Assembly (NCBI GenBank): GCA_963974055.1 | Contig: CAXBCP010000008.1 | Span: forward strand, 1 to 64,000 | Source: CAXBCP01 sp963974055 | GTDB lineage: Bacteria; Pseudomonadota; Alphaproteobacteria; MPNO01; UBA830 | Direction of reading: 5' to 3' | Length of the DNA: 64,000 nucleotides | Shown: piece after piece, positions 42,561-51,992 of the stretch | Position numbering within the stretch: the stretch's first letter is position 1 | Layout: each line of letters begins with the position of its first letter | Notes under the pieces: model-generated | What the model was told of the DNA's origin: nothing | The model's input: the letters and a program-made list of their open reading frames with translations, nothing else | Databases searched by the model: none | Made by a program: the position numbers and the translations under genes

Positions 42561-43463
42561 TCAGGCTCTTACGCCCGATTTTTCGATGGCTTTCGGCACT
42601 TCGTCAACACCGAGCGGCGCCATCAGGTGAACGCCCGCGATACCGTCGATCTCGGCATAGGCCGCGATAAGTTCGGCGCAGATGGCCGTGCCTTCGGCCT
42701 TCGGGTCCTCGGCGGCGTCGAGACGGTCGATCAGCGCATCGGGGATCGTCGTGCCCCACAGGTTTTCGCGCATCCAGCGGGCCGACCGGGCGGAGGCCAG
42801 CGGGCCTATACCGATCAGGACGCCGGCACGATCCGAAATGCCATGCTCGACCAGCCCGGCGGCGTATTTGCGCACCATGTCGGCGTCGAAGCAGAACTGG
42901 GTCTGGAAAAACCCGGCCCCTGCGTCGAGCTTGCCGAGCAACCCGTCCGGTTTCCATTTTTCGTCAGCCGGGTCCATCGGCGTGTCGGCGCCGCCGATGA
43001 ACAGCTTTGCCGGCGGGTGTTTGATCTCCCGGCCCGACGGCAGGACGCCGTCGTCGCGCATCTGCTGGGCACAGAGCATCAGGTCGCGGCTTTCATAGTC
43101 GAAAACCGGCTTGGCGTCTGGCTGATCCCCTGCGGACGGATCGTCGCCACGGAGAATAAGCAGGTTCTGGATGCCCATGGCCGCCCCGCCGAGCAGATCG
43201 GATTGCAGCGCGATCCGGTTGCGGTCGCGGCAGGTGAATTGCAGAACAGGTTCGATTCCCGCCTGCAGCAGCAGCGACGCTGCGACGACGCTCGACATAT
43301 GCGCCCGTGCGCTGGCGCCGTCGGTGACGTTCGCGGCATCCACATGGCCTTTCAGCACGGAGGCCTTGGACAGCAGGTCGTCCGGGTCTGCGGAGAGCGG
43401 CGGGGTGATCTCGGCGGTGATCGCGAAGCGGCCGTCGGCGATGGCGTCTGACAGGTTGCTCAT
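42561..43463 (-). CDS. Methylenetetrahydrofolate reductase (MetF) family protein
   Basis: A 300-residue MTHFR TIM-barrel flavoprotein. FAITAEITPPLSADPDDLL carries the conserved Glu and the start of the barrel; AANVTDGASARAHMSSVVAASLLLQAG and LQFTCRDRNRIALQSDLLGGAAMGIQNLLILRGDDP are the FAD and folate regions; FFQTQFCFDADMVRKY lies further on. It interconverts methylene- and methyl-tetrahydrofolate. Its ATG overlaps the upstream methyltransferase stop by one base (TGATG). With the MetE-like protein it can pass methyl groups either toward methionine or, in reverse, from a demethylated substrate into folate. Confidence 0.92.
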   Translation of the reverse strand: MSNLSDAIADGRFAITAEITPPLSADPDDLLSKASVLKGHVDAANVTDGASARAHMSSVVAASLLLQAGIEPVLQFTCRDRNRIALQSDLLGGAAMGIQNLLILRGDDPSAGDQPDAKPVFDYESRDLMLCAQQMRDDGVLPSGREIKHPPAKLFIGGADTPMDPADEKWKPDGLLGKLDAGAGFFQTQFCFDADMVRKYAAGLVEHGISDRAGVLIGIGPLASARSARWMRENLWGTTIPDALIDRLDAAEDPKAEGTAICAELIAAYAEIDGIAGVHLMAPLGVDEVPKAIEKSGVRA

Positions 43464-44860
43464 CAGTCGCGCCTCCGCGATACAACGAAGGATTCGTCGT
43501 TGAACCAGAGCCCGTTATATTCCCGCAATACGTTGCTGGTCGCGTCGAGATACTTGTTGTCGGTCATGGCGTCCTCCAGCCGGTCGTCCTCGATCTGCGA
43601 CACGTAGACCGCGGCATTCCAGGCTGCCATCAGGGTCGACGTGCCGATCGAAGACCCGATCTCCGTCGGCAGCGTGTGCATGACGTATCGGAACAGGGCG
43701 CGCTTGTCGGCGGCGGCAGTGAAGTTCAGGTCGCGTCCCTCGCGTCCGAGTTCTTTCTTGAGCGCCTGAAGAATCGTCTGGCGATTGTGCTGAAAGGGGT
43801 TTTCGTTCGGCCAGACGCGCTGGATGATGTCGAGCCCCGGATCGTTGCCGTGGGAATGGATGGTCAGCATGCGCCCGCCCGGCGCCAGGGCGCGCGCCAG
43901 GGGCGCCAGCACCCGTTTTACCTTGAGGTCGAGAGATGCCCGAAGGCGGAATGGTTGCGAGGCGATGATCAGGTTGTAGTCGTTCATCGACAGGCCGGGT
44001 CGCGGGATGATGTTGTCGAGCAGCATCTTATGATCGCCACGATAGAGGATCATTACGGACGGCCGCACATAAAGCGGGTTGCCCGTCTTTTCGCTGGTGG
44101 TCACCTGCCAGCCATCGGCGATCTCGGGCTCCAGTGCAGCGATCTGTTCTTCGAATTCGTGGGCGGAATTACCTTCAAGCGCGACCTCCCGCCAGTTCAG
44201 ACGGGCTGCATTTTCCGGTGCCCGGGGCATCAGGGACGGGGCTTCGGCGTAAAACATGTTCGTGATGACCACCACCATGGCCGGGTGTTCGTTGAACCTG
44301 TCGGGCAGTTTTTCCATCGTCAGGCGAACGTCCTCGAGGCTGATTTCCTTGCCGACGACGTAGAACGGCACTGTGGGGTACAGCTTGTGCATGTGGCGCA
44401 TAACGCGGGTCAGTACGGTACCGTCCCCCATGCCCGCGTCGAAAACCCGCAAGGCGGGCGGGCGCACGTGCAAACGGTTGAGCTCCTGCCCAACCCTGTC
44501 GGCGACGGCCCATTTTTCGGAACATGTATTGACGAACAGGAGGTATTTCTGGCGGTTGTCGTAAAAACGGAAATGTCCGCTGCCGTCGGCCGCCGTCGCG
44601 GCAGACACCGCTGCATCCGGCGTGGGTTTTACCGGCGTCATGCGGGGATCGTACATGACCGTATCGGCGGGACTTTCGCGGTTCTCTTCCAGGAATTTTT
44701 CTATCCGGGAAATGGTGCGGGTCGTTACCCGTTTGCCTTCGCGAAGGCGCCCGACGAATTTTCCGTCATTAACGGCCCGGCGTCCGAAGGTGGATTCGGC
44801 GATTTCGGCGCGACGGCAATAGGCTTCGATACGGTTGATGAGTTTGGCATGTTCGACCAT
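43463..44860 (-). CDS. Fusion of an N-terminal HTH-like domain with a SAM-type methyltransferase
   Basis: A 465-residue protein. Residues about 5-60 look like a small helical DNA-binding-type domain (AEIAESTFGRRAVNDGKFVGRLREGKRVTTRTISRIEKFL). From about 100 a Rossmann methyltransferase begins, with motif I VFDAGMGDG (139-147), a middle DYNLIIASQPF motif and LAPGGRMLTIHSHG as the post-II strand. The specific reaction is unknown. Overlap with the MetF-like gene by TGATG puts it first in an operon for one-carbon transfer. RBS GGAAGGAAA precedes the ATG. The HTH may bind DNA or may be a protein-interaction module; no other evidence is available. Confidence 0.82.
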   Translation of the reverse strand: MVEHAKLINRIEAYCRRAEIAESTFGRRAVNDGKFVGRLREGKRVTTRTISRIEKFLEENRESPADTVMYDPRMTPVKPTPDAAVSAATAADGSGHFRFYDNRQKYLLFVNTCSEKWAVADRVGQELNRLHVRPPALRVFDAGMGDGTVLTRVMRHMHKLYPTVPFYVVGKEISLEDVRLTMEKLPDRFNEHPAMVVVITNMFYAEAPSLMPRAPENAARLNWREVALEGNSAHEFEEQIAALEPEIADGWQVTTSEKTGNPLYVRPSVMILYRGDHKMLLDNIIPRPGLSMNDYNLIIASQPFRLRASLDLKVKRVLAPLARALAPGGRMLTIHSHGNDPGLDIIQRVWPNENPFQHNRQTILQALKKELGREGRDLNFTAAADKRALFRYVMHTLPTEIGSSIGTSTLMAAWNAAVYVSQIEDDRLEDAMTDNKYLDATSNVLREYNGLWFNDESFVVSRRRD

Positions 44861-45018
44861 CGAAATTTCCTTCCCGGAGACTGTTCTCGTATTCTTTCAT
44901 TTATTCTTCCCAACTTTTGACTTGATTGCAATAGTGGGATATTGCCCACAGCGGAAAATCGATGGCGATCGTTCCGATAGGGCTGCGCAAAGCAACTGAA
45001 TTGTTCTAAACAGAGCCC

Positions 45019-46125
45019 ATGACAGACAGAGAACCGCTCCTTCTTACCCCCGGCCCGCTGACGACATCGGCGGCAACGCGTCAGGCGATGCAGCGCGACT
45101 GGGGATCCCGCGACCCGGCCTTTATCGAACTGACCCGGCACACGCGAACGCGGCTTGCCGCCCTTGTCGGCGGCGCCGATACACACAGCTGTATCCTGCT
45201 CCAGGGCAGTGGCACCTACGGGCTCGAAGCCGCGATGGCGACGTTTGTGCCGCCGGGCGGGCACGTGCTGGTGCTGGCGAACGGCGCCTATTGCCATCGT
45301 ATCGCGGCGATCTGCGAAATTCTCGGACGTAGGGTCGAAATCTACGAGACGGGGGAAGACACTCCGCCGGACCCGGCAGTGGTGGCCAAACGTTTGGCGG
45401 AGGACGAGACCATCGGCCATGTGGTGATGGTTCATTGCGAAACCACTTCGGGAATACTGAACCCGCTGGCCGATGTCGCGGAGGTCGTGGCCGCCGCCGG
45501 CCGGTCGCTGCTGGTCGACGCCATGAGTTCGTTCGGCGCGATCCCGATCGATGTGAACAAGACACCCGTGGACGTAGTGATATCGTCGTCGAACAAATGC
45601 CTCGAAGGAGTGCCCGGTATTGCTTTTGCCATTGCCCGGCACGATGTGCTGGCGGCGTCTGCCGGGAACGCGCCGTCAATGGTGCTCGATCTGCATGCCC
45701 AGGAGGCCGGATTCGAAAAATCGGGCGAATGGCGCTTTACGCCGCCGACCCATGTCGTGGCGGCGCTGGATTCGGCGCTTGCACAGCTGGACGAAGAAGG
45801 CGGGGTGGCGGCGCGCAATACGCGGTATAGCGAAAACTGTTCGGTTCTGGTCGACGGGATGAGCGCGCTCGGCTTTCGCACCTATTTGTCGCACAATCTT
45901 CAGGCGCCGATCATCGTGACCTTCCATAGCCCTGAAGATCCGGCATTCGATTTTCCCGCATTCTATGCCGGACTGCAGCAGCGCGGGTTCACAATTTACC
46001 CCGGCAAGCTGACGAAGGTCGATTCCTTCCGCATTGGATGTATCGGCCAGGTTTTTCCGGAAGATATGCGGGCCGCCGTGGCTGCCGTCGGCGAGATCGT
46101 CGCCGATATGGGGGTTGCCGTCTGA
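45019..46125 (+). CDS. phnW: 2-aminoethylphosphonate-pyruvate transaminase
   Basis: A 368-residue class V-type aminotransferase. The PLP Lys is K193 (SSSNKCLEGVPG) and the ring-binding Asp is D167 (LLVDAMSSFG). The opening LLLTPGPLTTSAATRQAM and RDWGSRDPAFIELT are typical of PhnW, and IYPGKLTKVDSFRIGCIGQV closes it. It interconverts phosphonoacetaldehyde plus alanine with 2-aminoethylphosphonate plus pyruvate. PhnW normally serves breakdown, but no phosphonatase (PhnX) is near, while PEP mutase and phosphonopyruvate decarboxylase are 7-9 kb away, so a biosynthetic role is likely. Shine-Dalgarno is weak. Confidence 0.9.
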   Translation: MTDREPLLLTPGPLTTSAATRQAMQRDWGSRDPAFIELTRHTRTRLAALVGGADTHSCILLQGSGTYGLEAAMATFVPPGGHVLVLANGAYCHRIAAICEILGRRVEIYETGEDTPPDPAVVAKRLAEDETIGHVVMVHCETTSGILNPLADVAEVVAAAGRSLLVDAMSSFGAIPIDVNKTPVDVVISSSNKCLEGVPGIAFAIARHDVLAASAGNAPSMVLDLHAQEAGFEKSGEWRFTPPTHVVAALDSALAQLDEEGGVAARNTRYSENCSVLVDGMSALGFRTYLSHNLQAPIIVTFHSPEDPAFDFPAFYAGLQQRGFTIYPGKLTKVDSFRIGCIGQVFPEDMRAAVAAVGEIVADMGVAV

Positions 46126-46165
46126 TATTTGCCGGCAGGGTGCCTGCGCCGGGAGCCGTTGCCGC

Positions 46166-47110
46166 TCAGGATGCTGAGATCATCGTCTCCGCGAGCACCG
46201 TATAGACATTGACCCAGGCGTTCCGCACTTCGGGCGTGAATGCGTCGGTCAGGCCCTGTTCGAGGGTCCATAACAACGCCTCGGCCACGGCAGCGTAGTG
46301 GGAAACCTGCACGCCGTAATTTTTATGACGGATGCCGAGTTGCTGCAGGATAGGAATCAGCGCTTCCAGGTCGTCGAGACCGGCAATGGCAGCGCCGATC
46401 ATGTCCATCAGTCTTTCGCCCTGCGCCTCCATATCGCCGGTGAACATGGTCCGGATTTCTGGACTGGATTCGAACAGGCGCTCGTAGAACGTTCGGGACA
46501 CGACCATGGAGATTGGCTCGATCTGCGCGAAGCTCTGTCGCACAAGGTCGATATCCGTCCGGCTGATGGGGCTGCCTGTACCGCCATCGTCCGGGGGTGA
46601 ATCGGCAGCGGCCGGTGCCGCCGGCTCTGCTTTCGCGGGTTTTGTTTTCGCGGGTGCGGCGGGCGCAGCAGGCGCCGTGTCGCCGGGTTCTGGCATTGGC
46701 GGATTGTCGATGGCCAGGCTGACGGCTGTCGTCTGCGCGCGCGCCTTCTCGAGCGATGTTTTGGCTGCTTCCGTCTGGGCCACGAATTGTTCGAGCTTGG
46801 CGTGCAGCGATTTCAATGTGGCGCCGATCTGGTCGGTCGCCTTGCGGGTTTCGTCCGACAGCGATTTGACCTCGGTCGCGACGACGGCGAATCCCTTGCC
46901 GGCATCGCCCGCCCGGGCGGCCTCGATAGTCGCGTTCAGCGCCAGCAAATTCGTCTGTTTGGCGATGGCCTGGACCTGGTCGGCGACGCTGGCAACGGCC
47001 TTGATATCTTCTTCGAGGCCCCGCGTGCCGTGCTCAATATCGTCCATCGCCGTCAAGGCGTGGTCGAACGCGTCGCCGCCGGCCGTGGTAGCTGAAGCTG
47101 AACTGCCCAT
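46166..47110 (-). CDS. Soluble MCP-type signalling domain fused to a C-terminal globin
   Basis: A 314-residue cytosolic protein with domains in an unusual order. Residues about 15-130 are a shortened methyl-accepting chemotaxis signalling hairpin; the tip region QVQAIAKQTNLLALNATIEAARAGDAGKGFAVVATEV (about 46-81) is well conserved. A Pro/Ala/Lys linker (135-180) joins a bacterial globin (about 185-314) with the likely proximal His H262 in LGIRHKNYGVQVSHYAAVAEALLWTLEQ. Classical globin-coupled sensors such as HemAT have the globin first. It probably senses O2 or NO. ATG at 47110 follows GAGGG. No chemotaxis genes are nearby; it converges with phnW. Confidence 0.87.
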   Translation of the reverse strand: MGSSASATTAGGDAFDHALTAMDDIEHGTRGLEEDIKAVASVADQVQAIAKQTNLLALNATIEAARAGDAGKGFAVVATEVKSLSDETRKATDQIGATLKSLHAKLEQFVAQTEAAKTSLEKARAQTTAVSLAIDNPPMPEPGDTAPAAPAAPAKTKPAKAEPAAPAAADSPPDDGGTGSPISRTDIDLVRQSFAQIEPISMVVSRTFYERLFESSPEIRTMFTGDMEAQGERLMDMIGAAIAGLDDLEALIPILQQLGIRHKNYGVQVSHYAAVAEALLWTLEQGLTDAFTPEVRNAWVNVYTVLAETMISAS

Positions 47111-47371
47111 ATCGCATAACCCTCGCCGCACCCGGCGGTATGAAATTTACTATCGGTCCCTGGCAGGGTAGCGCCCAAGGATTGAGGCTTCATTAACCAA
47201 CGTTTTGCCGATTTTCCGCTGCGAACATTTCCCTGTCGGAACGAAGATTCCGCGGATGTCATGAATTTATTAAGTATTTTCGGCGATTTTCGCTGCTCAT
47301 CGCTTGAGTTTTTGTCGCGGCACAGTCAAACACTCGAAGGGTGACCCGTTTATCCGAAAGCCGCCCGTAGC

Positions 47372-48607
47372 ATGCCCCCAGTGATTTTGTCCGTCTCGGC
47401 GTTGTTATTGGGAACAGCCCTGTTGCTGCTCGGCAGCGGCCTGTACGGCACGCTGCTGGTGCTTCGCGCCGGCCAGGAGGGTTTTTCGCCGGCGGTGATC
47501 GGTGTGGTCATGGCTGCATATTATCTCGGATTCCTGTTCGGCTGCCTGCAATGCCCCCGGGTAATTGCAACCGTCGGCCATATCCGGACCTATGCGGCGC
47601 TGACGGCGGTGGCGTCCGTGGCGTCTCTCGGTCATGTGATCCAGGTCGATGCGGTCACCTGGGGGGTGCTGCGCGCGATTATCGGTTTCTGTTTTGCCGG
47701 CCTTTACATGACGATCGAGAGCTGGCTGAACGAAAAATCGACGCAGGAGACGCGCGGCCGCATCTTCGCCGTATACATGATGGTGAACCTCGGCGCTTTA
47801 GGGCTCGGACAACTGCTGTTGCTGACCGCAGACGCAAAGAGTTTCGTTTTGTTCGTGGTCACATCGATGCTGATTTCGATCGCCGCAGTGCCGATTTCCC
47901 TGGCCAGTTCAACGCCCCCGACGATCGGCCCGTCTGCCCCGCTGCGGCTGATGCAGCTCTGGCGTATCTCGCCTCTGGCATTGGTCGCCTGCGCAGGCGT
48001 CGGTTTATCGCAGGGCGCTTTCTGGTCGCTGACCCCGGTATTCACAACCGATGTCGGGCTGGGCGAGAACGGGACGGCCCTGTTCATGATGTTTTCCATT
48101 TTCGGCGGGCTGGTCCTGCAATTGCCGGTCGGCTGGCTGTCGGACCGTCGCGACAGGCGGTCGGTGATCTCCTGCGTCTGCATGCTGGCGGCGATTCTGG
48201 GGGCCGCCGTCGCCTTTGTCGCGGACAGGGACAGGGCGATCGCGCTTTTCGTTATCGGCGCCCTGTATGGCGGTTTCTCGATGACCGTCTACTCGCTCGC
48301 CGTATCCCACGCCAACGACCATACCGATGCCACGGGCATCGTATCGCTGAGCGCGCGGCTGCTGCTCGTCTATGCGATCGGCGCGGTGATCGGCCCGCTT
48401 GTGGCCGGCTGGCTGATGGAAATCAGTTCGGCGGCGGCGCTTTACTGGTTTGTCGCCGCCGTCTACCTGATCGTCGCGGCATTCGGAATCTGGCGCCAGA
48501 CCCGCCGCGCGCCGGTGCCGGTCGAGGATCAGACGCCGTTTGTCCTCCTGTCGCGGGCAGGCATGATCGCGGGCGAACTGGATCCGCGTTACGACCAGTC
48601 CGACTGA
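47372..48607 (+). CDS. MFS transporter (YcaD-like)
   Basis: A 411-residue major facilitator with 12 hydrophobic segments. GFLFGCLQCPRVIATVGHIRTYAALTAV, the WLNEKSTQETRGRIFAVYMMVNLGALGLGQLLL loop and VGWLSDRRDRRSV between TM8 and TM9 resemble the YcaD/UMF-type group found in proteobacteria. Substrate unknown. It is 85 bases upstream of an acyl-CoA ligase on the same strand and may share a transcript with it. Confidence 0.9.
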   Translation: MPPVILSVSALLLGTALLLLGSGLYGTLLVLRAGQEGFSPAVIGVVMAAYYLGFLFGCLQCPRVIATVGHIRTYAALTAVASVASLGHVIQVDAVTWGVLRAIIGFCFAGLYMTIESWLNEKSTQETRGRIFAVYMMVNLGALGLGQLLLLTADAKSFVLFVVTSMLISIAAVPISLASSTPPTIGPSAPLRLMQLWRISPLALVACAGVGLSQGAFWSLTPVFTTDVGLGENGTALFMMFSIFGGLVLQLPVGWLSDRRDRRSVISCVCMLAAILGAAVAFVADRDRAIALFVIGALYGGFSMTVYSLAVSHANDHTDATGIVSLSARLLLVYAIGAVIGPLVAGWLMEISSAAALYWFVAAVYLIVAAFGIWRQTRRAPVPVEDQTPFVLLSRAGMIAGELDPRYDQSD

Positions 48608-48692
48608 CGGGCGTCGGGCCGGCCGCCTTTGTCGGCGATGTGCCGACGCCTATAATGGCGTGGAACGCGCGAAAAAGAGGAAACAATTCCCA

Positions 48693-50237
48693 ATGCAGAC
48701 TGTCTGGGATCATATCCGGCTGGCGGCATCCCGCACGCCCGGCCGCATCGCTATCGTCGACGATAAAACGGACCGTACGCTGACCTTCGCCGGCCTGGTC
48801 GCCGAAGCGGAGACCGTCGCCGCCGGGCTGTCCCGCGCCGGCATCGCGCCGGGCGACCGCGTGGCGACCGTCCTGCCCAACGTGCTGGCGCATGCAATCG
48901 CGATCCTGGCCGTTCACCGGCTCGGCGCGGTGCTGTGTCTTGTCAATCCGCGGCTGAAGCCAGACGAAGCCGGGGCGCTGATCGCCGACGGGAGCGTATC
49001 GTCCGCAATCTGTGTCGCGGATGACGCTATGGTGTCGGCAGTGCAGGCTGCCCTGCCGCCCGGGGCGCCGCTATATACGCTCGGCGGCGCTGCCGACCGA
49101 ACGGATGGCGATACGCGCGATTTCGCGGCCTGCCGGGGCGATGCCGCCAACCTGCCGGCGTGGCAGACGCCCGCCGCGGATGCGCTTGCCTTCGTGATGT
49201 ACACATCCGGCACGACCGGGCTGCCCAAGGGGGTGATGATCCCGCACGGCGCCACCGATGCCCGTATCCTGTTCGCGCCGGTTCAGTGCGGCATGCGCCA
49301 CGGCGGTCACAACCGCGGACTGGGCCTGATGCCGCTGTTTCATGCCGTCGGTTTTTATTCCGGCTTTATCACCACCCTGTCGCTGAACGGCACCTATTAC
49401 GTCCATTCCGCCTTCGACCCGGCCGCGGCGGTCGACGCCGTGAAGCGCCACGGTCTGACCTACCTGTTCGGCGCGCCGGCGCATTTTCACGCCATGCTGT
49501 CGATGCCGGGATTCGATCCCGCCGATGTCGCGACGGTGCAGACCCTGGCCTATGCCGGCGCCGTCATGCCGGGTGCACTGCTCGACCGGGTAAAGGCGGC
49601 GTTCCCGGGGGCGCTGATGACCAATATCTACGGTACGACAGAGATGATGAACTCGCTCTACATGACCGACCCGGCCGGGGCGCCGACGCGCTATCGCCCG
49701 GGTTTTTATTCGGATGTGCGGATCGGGCGGATCGGCGGATCGGTAAACGACGTCTGCGACATCGGCGAGGAGGGCGAGCTGCTGGTCGATGCGCGCTGCG
49801 ATGCGGCGTTTCTCGGCTATCTCAACCGGCCGGAGGCGACGGCCGAAAAGCTGACCGGCGGCTGGTACCGGACGGGCGATATCGCGGCGATGCTTGCCGA
49901 CGGCGACCTGGAACTGCGTGGCCGGGTCGATGACATGGTTGTATCCGGCGGCGAGAACATCCATCCCGAGGAAGTCGAAACCGTGCTTCTGCAGCATGAG
50001 GCCGTGCGCGATGCAGCCGTGATCGGCATGCCCGACGACCGGTGGTCGGAACGCGTGGTCGCCTGCATCGTTGCGGACGGCGTCGATGCCGAGACGCTGG
50101 ATGTCTGGTGCAGGGAGTCCGTCCTCGCGAACTACAAGCGGCCGCGGGCCTATGTCTTTCTCGACGCGCTGCCGCGAAATGCCGCCAACAAGCTGCTGCG
50201 CCGCGAGCTGAAACGTCTCGCTGCCGCGCAGGGATAG
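48693..50237 (+). CDS. AMP-dependent acyl-CoA synthetase/ligase
   Basis: A 514-residue ANL-superfamily enzyme that forms an acyl-adenylate and then an acyl-CoA. The P-loop is YTSGTTGLPKG (170-180), followed by YGTTEMMNSLY, the hinge YRTGDIAAMLADGDLELRGRVDDMVVSGGENIHPEEVE, and the C-terminal catalytic Lys region NAANKLLRREL. The closest pattern is that of medium-chain or aromatic acid ligases, but the acyl substrate is not predictable. An ATG at 48693 is preferred over a GTG 33 bases upstream; AAAGAGGAAA precedes it. Confidence 0.92.
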   Translation: MQTVWDHIRLAASRTPGRIAIVDDKTDRTLTFAGLVAEAETVAAGLSRAGIAPGDRVATVLPNVLAHAIAILAVHRLGAVLCLVNPRLKPDEAGALIADGSVSSAICVADDAMVSAVQAALPPGAPLYTLGGAADRTDGDTRDFAACRGDAANLPAWQTPAADALAFVMYTSGTTGLPKGVMIPHGATDARILFAPVQCGMRHGGHNRGLGLMPLFHAVGFYSGFITTLSLNGTYYVHSAFDPAAAVDAVKRHGLTYLFGAPAHFHAMLSMPGFDPADVATVQTLAYAGAVMPGALLDRVKAAFPGALMTNIYGTTEMMNSLYMTDPAGAPTRYRPGFYSDVRIGRIGGSVNDVCDIGEEGELLVDARCDAAFLGYLNRPEATAEKLTGGWYRTGDIAAMLADGDLELRGRVDDMVVSGGENIHPEEVETVLLQHEAVRDAAVIGMPDDRWSERVVACIVADGVDAETLDVWCRESVLANYKRPRAYVFLDALPRNAANKLLRRELKRLAAAQG

Positions 50238-50280
50238 CGGGACACGGTCCTGTGCCCGGCATTTCGCCGGCGCGATACTT

Positions 50281-51156
50281 CTATGCGTCGGGAGTCCGCT
50301 CCAGCAGGTATTCGAATATCGCGGCCTGATCCTGCCCCGTATGTCCGGCGGCGACGGCATCGTCGTACCATTGACGGGCTACGTCGAGCAGCGGAGTCGG
50401 GCCGCTTTCACGGACACTGTCATGGACCCGGTGCAGGCCGCGCGAATACCCTTCGAGCGTGCCGCCCCCCGCGGCGTAGTCGCGCTTTGCCATCAGGGCG
50501 CCGCGCATCTCGAACATCGCGGACCCCGCCGGACTGCCGGCAATCGCCGCATGGACCGCCTCGATATCGCCGCCTTCCCGCGCCGCGATGGCAAGCCCTT
50601 CGGCAGCGGCAAGATTGTGAATGGCCACCAGCGCGGTCGCGACGGACTTGGTCGCGGCCCCTGCGCCGATATCGCCCACCCAGGACGAGCGCGGGCAGAT
50701 CGCTTCGAGCACGTCCCCGATCCTGTCGGCAATCGCCCGGTCGCCGGAAATGAAAAACGCGCCGCGGCCCGCTTCCAGCATTCCGGGAGTGCCGCTGACC
50801 GGGCAGTCCAGCATCGTCGCGCCGGTCGCCGCGATGCGTGCCGCATGTTCGCGTTTCTCGGCGGGGGAAAGCGACGTCGTTTCGACCACGATCTGCCCGG
50901 GCCTGAGCGCCTTCAGAAGCCCGTCGGGGCGATCCAGCGCATCCAGCACGGCATCGTTTCCGGGCAGGCTGGTGATGACGATATCCGACCCCTCGGCGAC
51001 GGCGGCGGGCGAATTTGCGGGAATGCCGCCGGCGGCCGCGAAATCGTCCATCGCGCTGCGGCGATAGCCGGTAACGGCGTAGTCCTTCGCGATCAGGTTG
51101 CGCGCCATGGCGAGCCCCATGCGTCCGACGCCGATAATTCCGATGCTCGATGACAT
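50281..51156 (-). CDS. 3-hydroxyisobutyrate dehydrogenase family NAD(P)-binding protein
   Basis: A 291-residue beta-hydroxyacid dehydrogenase. The N-terminal dinucleotide site is IGIIGVGRMGLAMARN, the substrate loop DCPVSGTPGMLEAGRGAFFISG lies near residue 117-137, and the catalytic Lys is K170 in GAATKSVATALVAIHNLAAAEGLA. Such enzymes oxidise hydroxyacids such as 3-hydroxyisobutyrate, tartronate semialdehyde or glucuronate derivatives. Three prime end to three prime end with the acyl-CoA ligase, so they are not in one operon. Substrate unknown. Confidence 0.92.
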   Translation of the reverse strand: MSSSIGIIGVGRMGLAMARNLIAKDYAVTGYRRSAMDDFAAAGGIPANSPAAVAEGSDIVITSLPGNDAVLDALDRPDGLLKALRPGQIVVETTSLSPAEKREHAARIAATGATMLDCPVSGTPGMLEAGRGAFFISGDRAIADRIGDVLEAICPRSSWVGDIGAGAATKSVATALVAIHNLAAAEGLAIAAREGGDIEAVHAAIAGSPAGSAMFEMRGALMAKRDYAAGGGTLEGYSRGLHRVHDSVRESGPTPLLDVARQWYDDAVAAGHTGQDQAAIFEYLLERTPDA

Positions 51157-51239
51157 TTATTTGCGTCCCCTAAGGTCTGGCCGGCCGGAACAAATGGCCC
51201 CGGATATCGCCGGGCATCATCCGGGAGGCAACGGAAGCG

Positions 51240-51992
51240 TCAGTCCGTGTCCTTGCCGAAAATATCGGTAAGGCGGGTTCCTTCGTAATACGTCTTTTCG
51301 AAAGCGGGACGTGCCGCGTAGCGTTCGTACCAGGCTTTCAGGGCGGGGCGGTCGAAGATCATGTCGCCGAGCCCGAGGTCGATCATGCGGTCCACGGTCG
51401 GCAGGTAGGCGGCGTCGGCGATGGTCAGCATGTCGCCCATGATCCAGTCCTTGCCGTGGGCGTCGAGCGCATCGGCGAAGCGCTGGGCGGCGCTGTCGAG
51501 CCGGTCGAGGGCTTCTTCCGTTTCTTCGGCACTGAACCCCGTCTTGTTCATGCGCTTGTAGAAATGTTTGCGCACGGGGTGCTTGTCGGCCATCGCCTGA
51601 TAGGCCTCGTCTTCCATTGTCTCGTAGCGTTTGGCGAGATGCTTGTTGAAGGACGGCACGCGAATGGCGGGCGTCGGCACCTCTTCGAGATAGCGCATCC
51701 ATTTCCGCATATGGGCCTTTTCGACCGGGTCGGTGGGCGACATCGGATGGTCCGTATAGACGTCTTCGAGATATTCGAGGATCACCGATGAATCGATCAC
51801 CACGTCGTCGCCGTCGGTAATGGTCGGCACGACGCCGTTGGGGTTGAGCTTCAGATACCAGTCGCTGAGATGTTCGCGCTCGGTATGGATCACAATGCGG
51901 TCGGTATACGGAATGCCTTTCTCCCACATGGCGAGCCGCACCTTCTGGCTGCAGGTCGACTGCGGAAAATTGTAGAGCGTTATATCGGCCAT
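51240..51992 (-). CDS. Glutathione S-transferase family protein
   Basis: A 250-residue GST. The thioredoxin-like N-terminal domain shows TLYNFPQSTCSQKVRLAMWEKGIPY, with Ser/Cys in the position of the catalytic residue, the cis-Pro GVVPTI and the GSH-binding DSSVILEYLED. The helical domain includes WIMGDMLTIADAAYLPTVDRM, the typical N-capping box. The role (detoxification, isomerisation or thiolysis) is not determined. It lies 83 bases upstream of, and reads toward, the dehydrogenase gene. Confidence 0.9.
   Translation of the reverse strand: MADITLYNFPQSTCSQKVRLAMWEKGIPYTDRIVIHTEREHLSDWYLKLNPNGVVPTITDGDDVVIDSSVILEYLEDVYTDHPMSPTDPVEKAHMRKWMRYLEEVPTPAIRVPSFNKHLAKRYETMEDEAYQAMADKHPVRKHFYKRMNKTGFSAEETEEALDRLDSAAQRFADALDAHGKDWIMGDMLTIADAAYLPTVDRMIDLGLGDMIFDRPALKAWYERYAARPAFEKTYYEGTRLTDIFGKDTD

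Noticed and set aside
45019..46125. Phosphonate degradation locus
   Set aside because: PhnW is present, but no PhnX, PhnY, PhnA or C-P lyase genes are seen, while PEP mutase and decarboxylase are; synthesis fits better.
47551..48783. A 410-codon plus-strand frame overlapping the MFS gene
   Set aside because: It is the +1 shadow of the MFS transporter; Arg-rich and without membrane segments.
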